Shown: piece after piece, positions 22,763 through 23,011 of the stretch | Layout: every line of letters begins with the position of its first letter | Position numbering within the stretch: the stretch's first letter is position 1 | NCBI GenBank assembly: GCA_001579985.1 | Contig: LRSR01012020.1 | Span: forward strand, 1-23,011 | Source of the DNA: Hypsibius dujardini | Taxonomy: Eukaryota; Tardigrada; Eutardigrada; Parachela; Hypsibiidae | Reading direction: 5' to 3' | DNA: 23,011 nucleotides | Notes under the pieces: model-generated | The model's database searches: none | Seen by the model: only the letters and a program-made list of their open reading frames with translations | Told to the model about the DNA's origin: nothing | Position numbers and translations under genes: made by a program

Positions 22763-23011
22763 AGGTTCACAGTCAACCCGGAAGGTGCCGGCTACTTCGG
22801 AAGGTTGGCGGTTCAACGTAAAAACCTACGCTCAGCCCAGAAGAGACCGGCCACGCCGCCTGGCTGACAATTCAGCCTAAAGATTGACGGTCAATCTGGA
22901 AGATTACCGGTTAATCCAGAAGGTTGACGGTTCAACCCCAAGACCCACGGCCAGTCTGAAAGTTTAACGGTTACTGCAGAAGTTTGCCGGTTAATCCAGA
23001 AGGTGGACGGT
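22763..23011. repeat. degenerate minisatellite, about 20-bp unit, running off the window
   Basis: About twelve units resembling AAGGTTGACGGTTCAATCCAG, 19-21 bp each, with frequent substitutions. The ACGGTT and CCAGAAG words recur at about 20-bp spacing. The array continues beyond the end of the window, so its full size is unknown. Confidence 0.5.

Noticed and set aside
22763-23011. CRISPR-like reading of the regular repeats
   Set aside because: There are no conserved repeats with unique spacers. The whole unit is repeated and degenerate, and the genome is eukaryotic.

Overview
The window is eukaryotic. It holds one long, intron-rich gene on the + strand that fills most of the 23 kb: an animal KMT2C/KMT2D (MLL3/MLL4; trithorax-related) histone H3 lysine-4 methyltransferase. 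I could assemble a complete reading frame of 26 coding exons from ATG 810 to TGA 20139-20141. All 25 introns are GT-AG, and the total of 10,827 nt stays in frame and gives 3,608 residues. Exons are GC-rich (CAG/CAA glutamine runs, GGC glycine runs); introns are AT-rich and mostly 70-600 bp, with one of 1,980 bp. This density suggests an invertebrate with a fairly compact genome. A small-genome ecdysozoan such as a tardigrade is only a guess; nothing here fixes the phylum.

Layout. 1-809: upstream flank with a possible promoter, a possible 5'UTR intron and two short upstream ORFs. 810-1571: low-complexity N-terminus. 1667-3588: first zinc-finger cluster (extended PHD, then PHD2-4). 3589-5568: the one large intron. 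5569-7749: basic Ser/Gly-rich linker, then the PHD5-7 cluster. 7932-9798: acidic region and HMG box. 10103-13891: long Gln/Pro-rich region with a coiled coil and a polyQ tract. 14374-16375: linkers with LxxLL motifs and a small Cys motif. 16803-20141: second extended PHD, FYRN, FYRC, a WDR5-binding (Win) motif, SET and post-SET. 20142 to about 21130: probable 3'UTR. 21163-21479: two adjacent long inverted repeats. 21906-22023: a GACA microsatellite. 22763 to the window end: a degenerate minisatellite of about 20 bp.

By family knowledge the protein would be the catalytic scaffold of the COMPASS-like complex (WDR5/RBBP5/ASH2L/DPY30 with UTX, PTIP and NCOA6) that mono-methylates H3K4 at enhancers. 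The gene is unsplit, unlike Drosophila, where the N-terminal PHD part (Lpt/Cmi) and the SET part (trr) are separate genes.

The most unusual non-coding features are: tetranucleotide tracts of alternating complementary orientation (GACA, TGTC, GACA, TGTC, GACA) in introns 18, 21, 23 and 25 and in the 3' flank, around the exons for the catalytic end; a possible intronic poly(A) site in intron 25, just before the last exon; and the double foldback downstream of the gene. I found no second convincing protein gene, RNA gene or CRISPR array.
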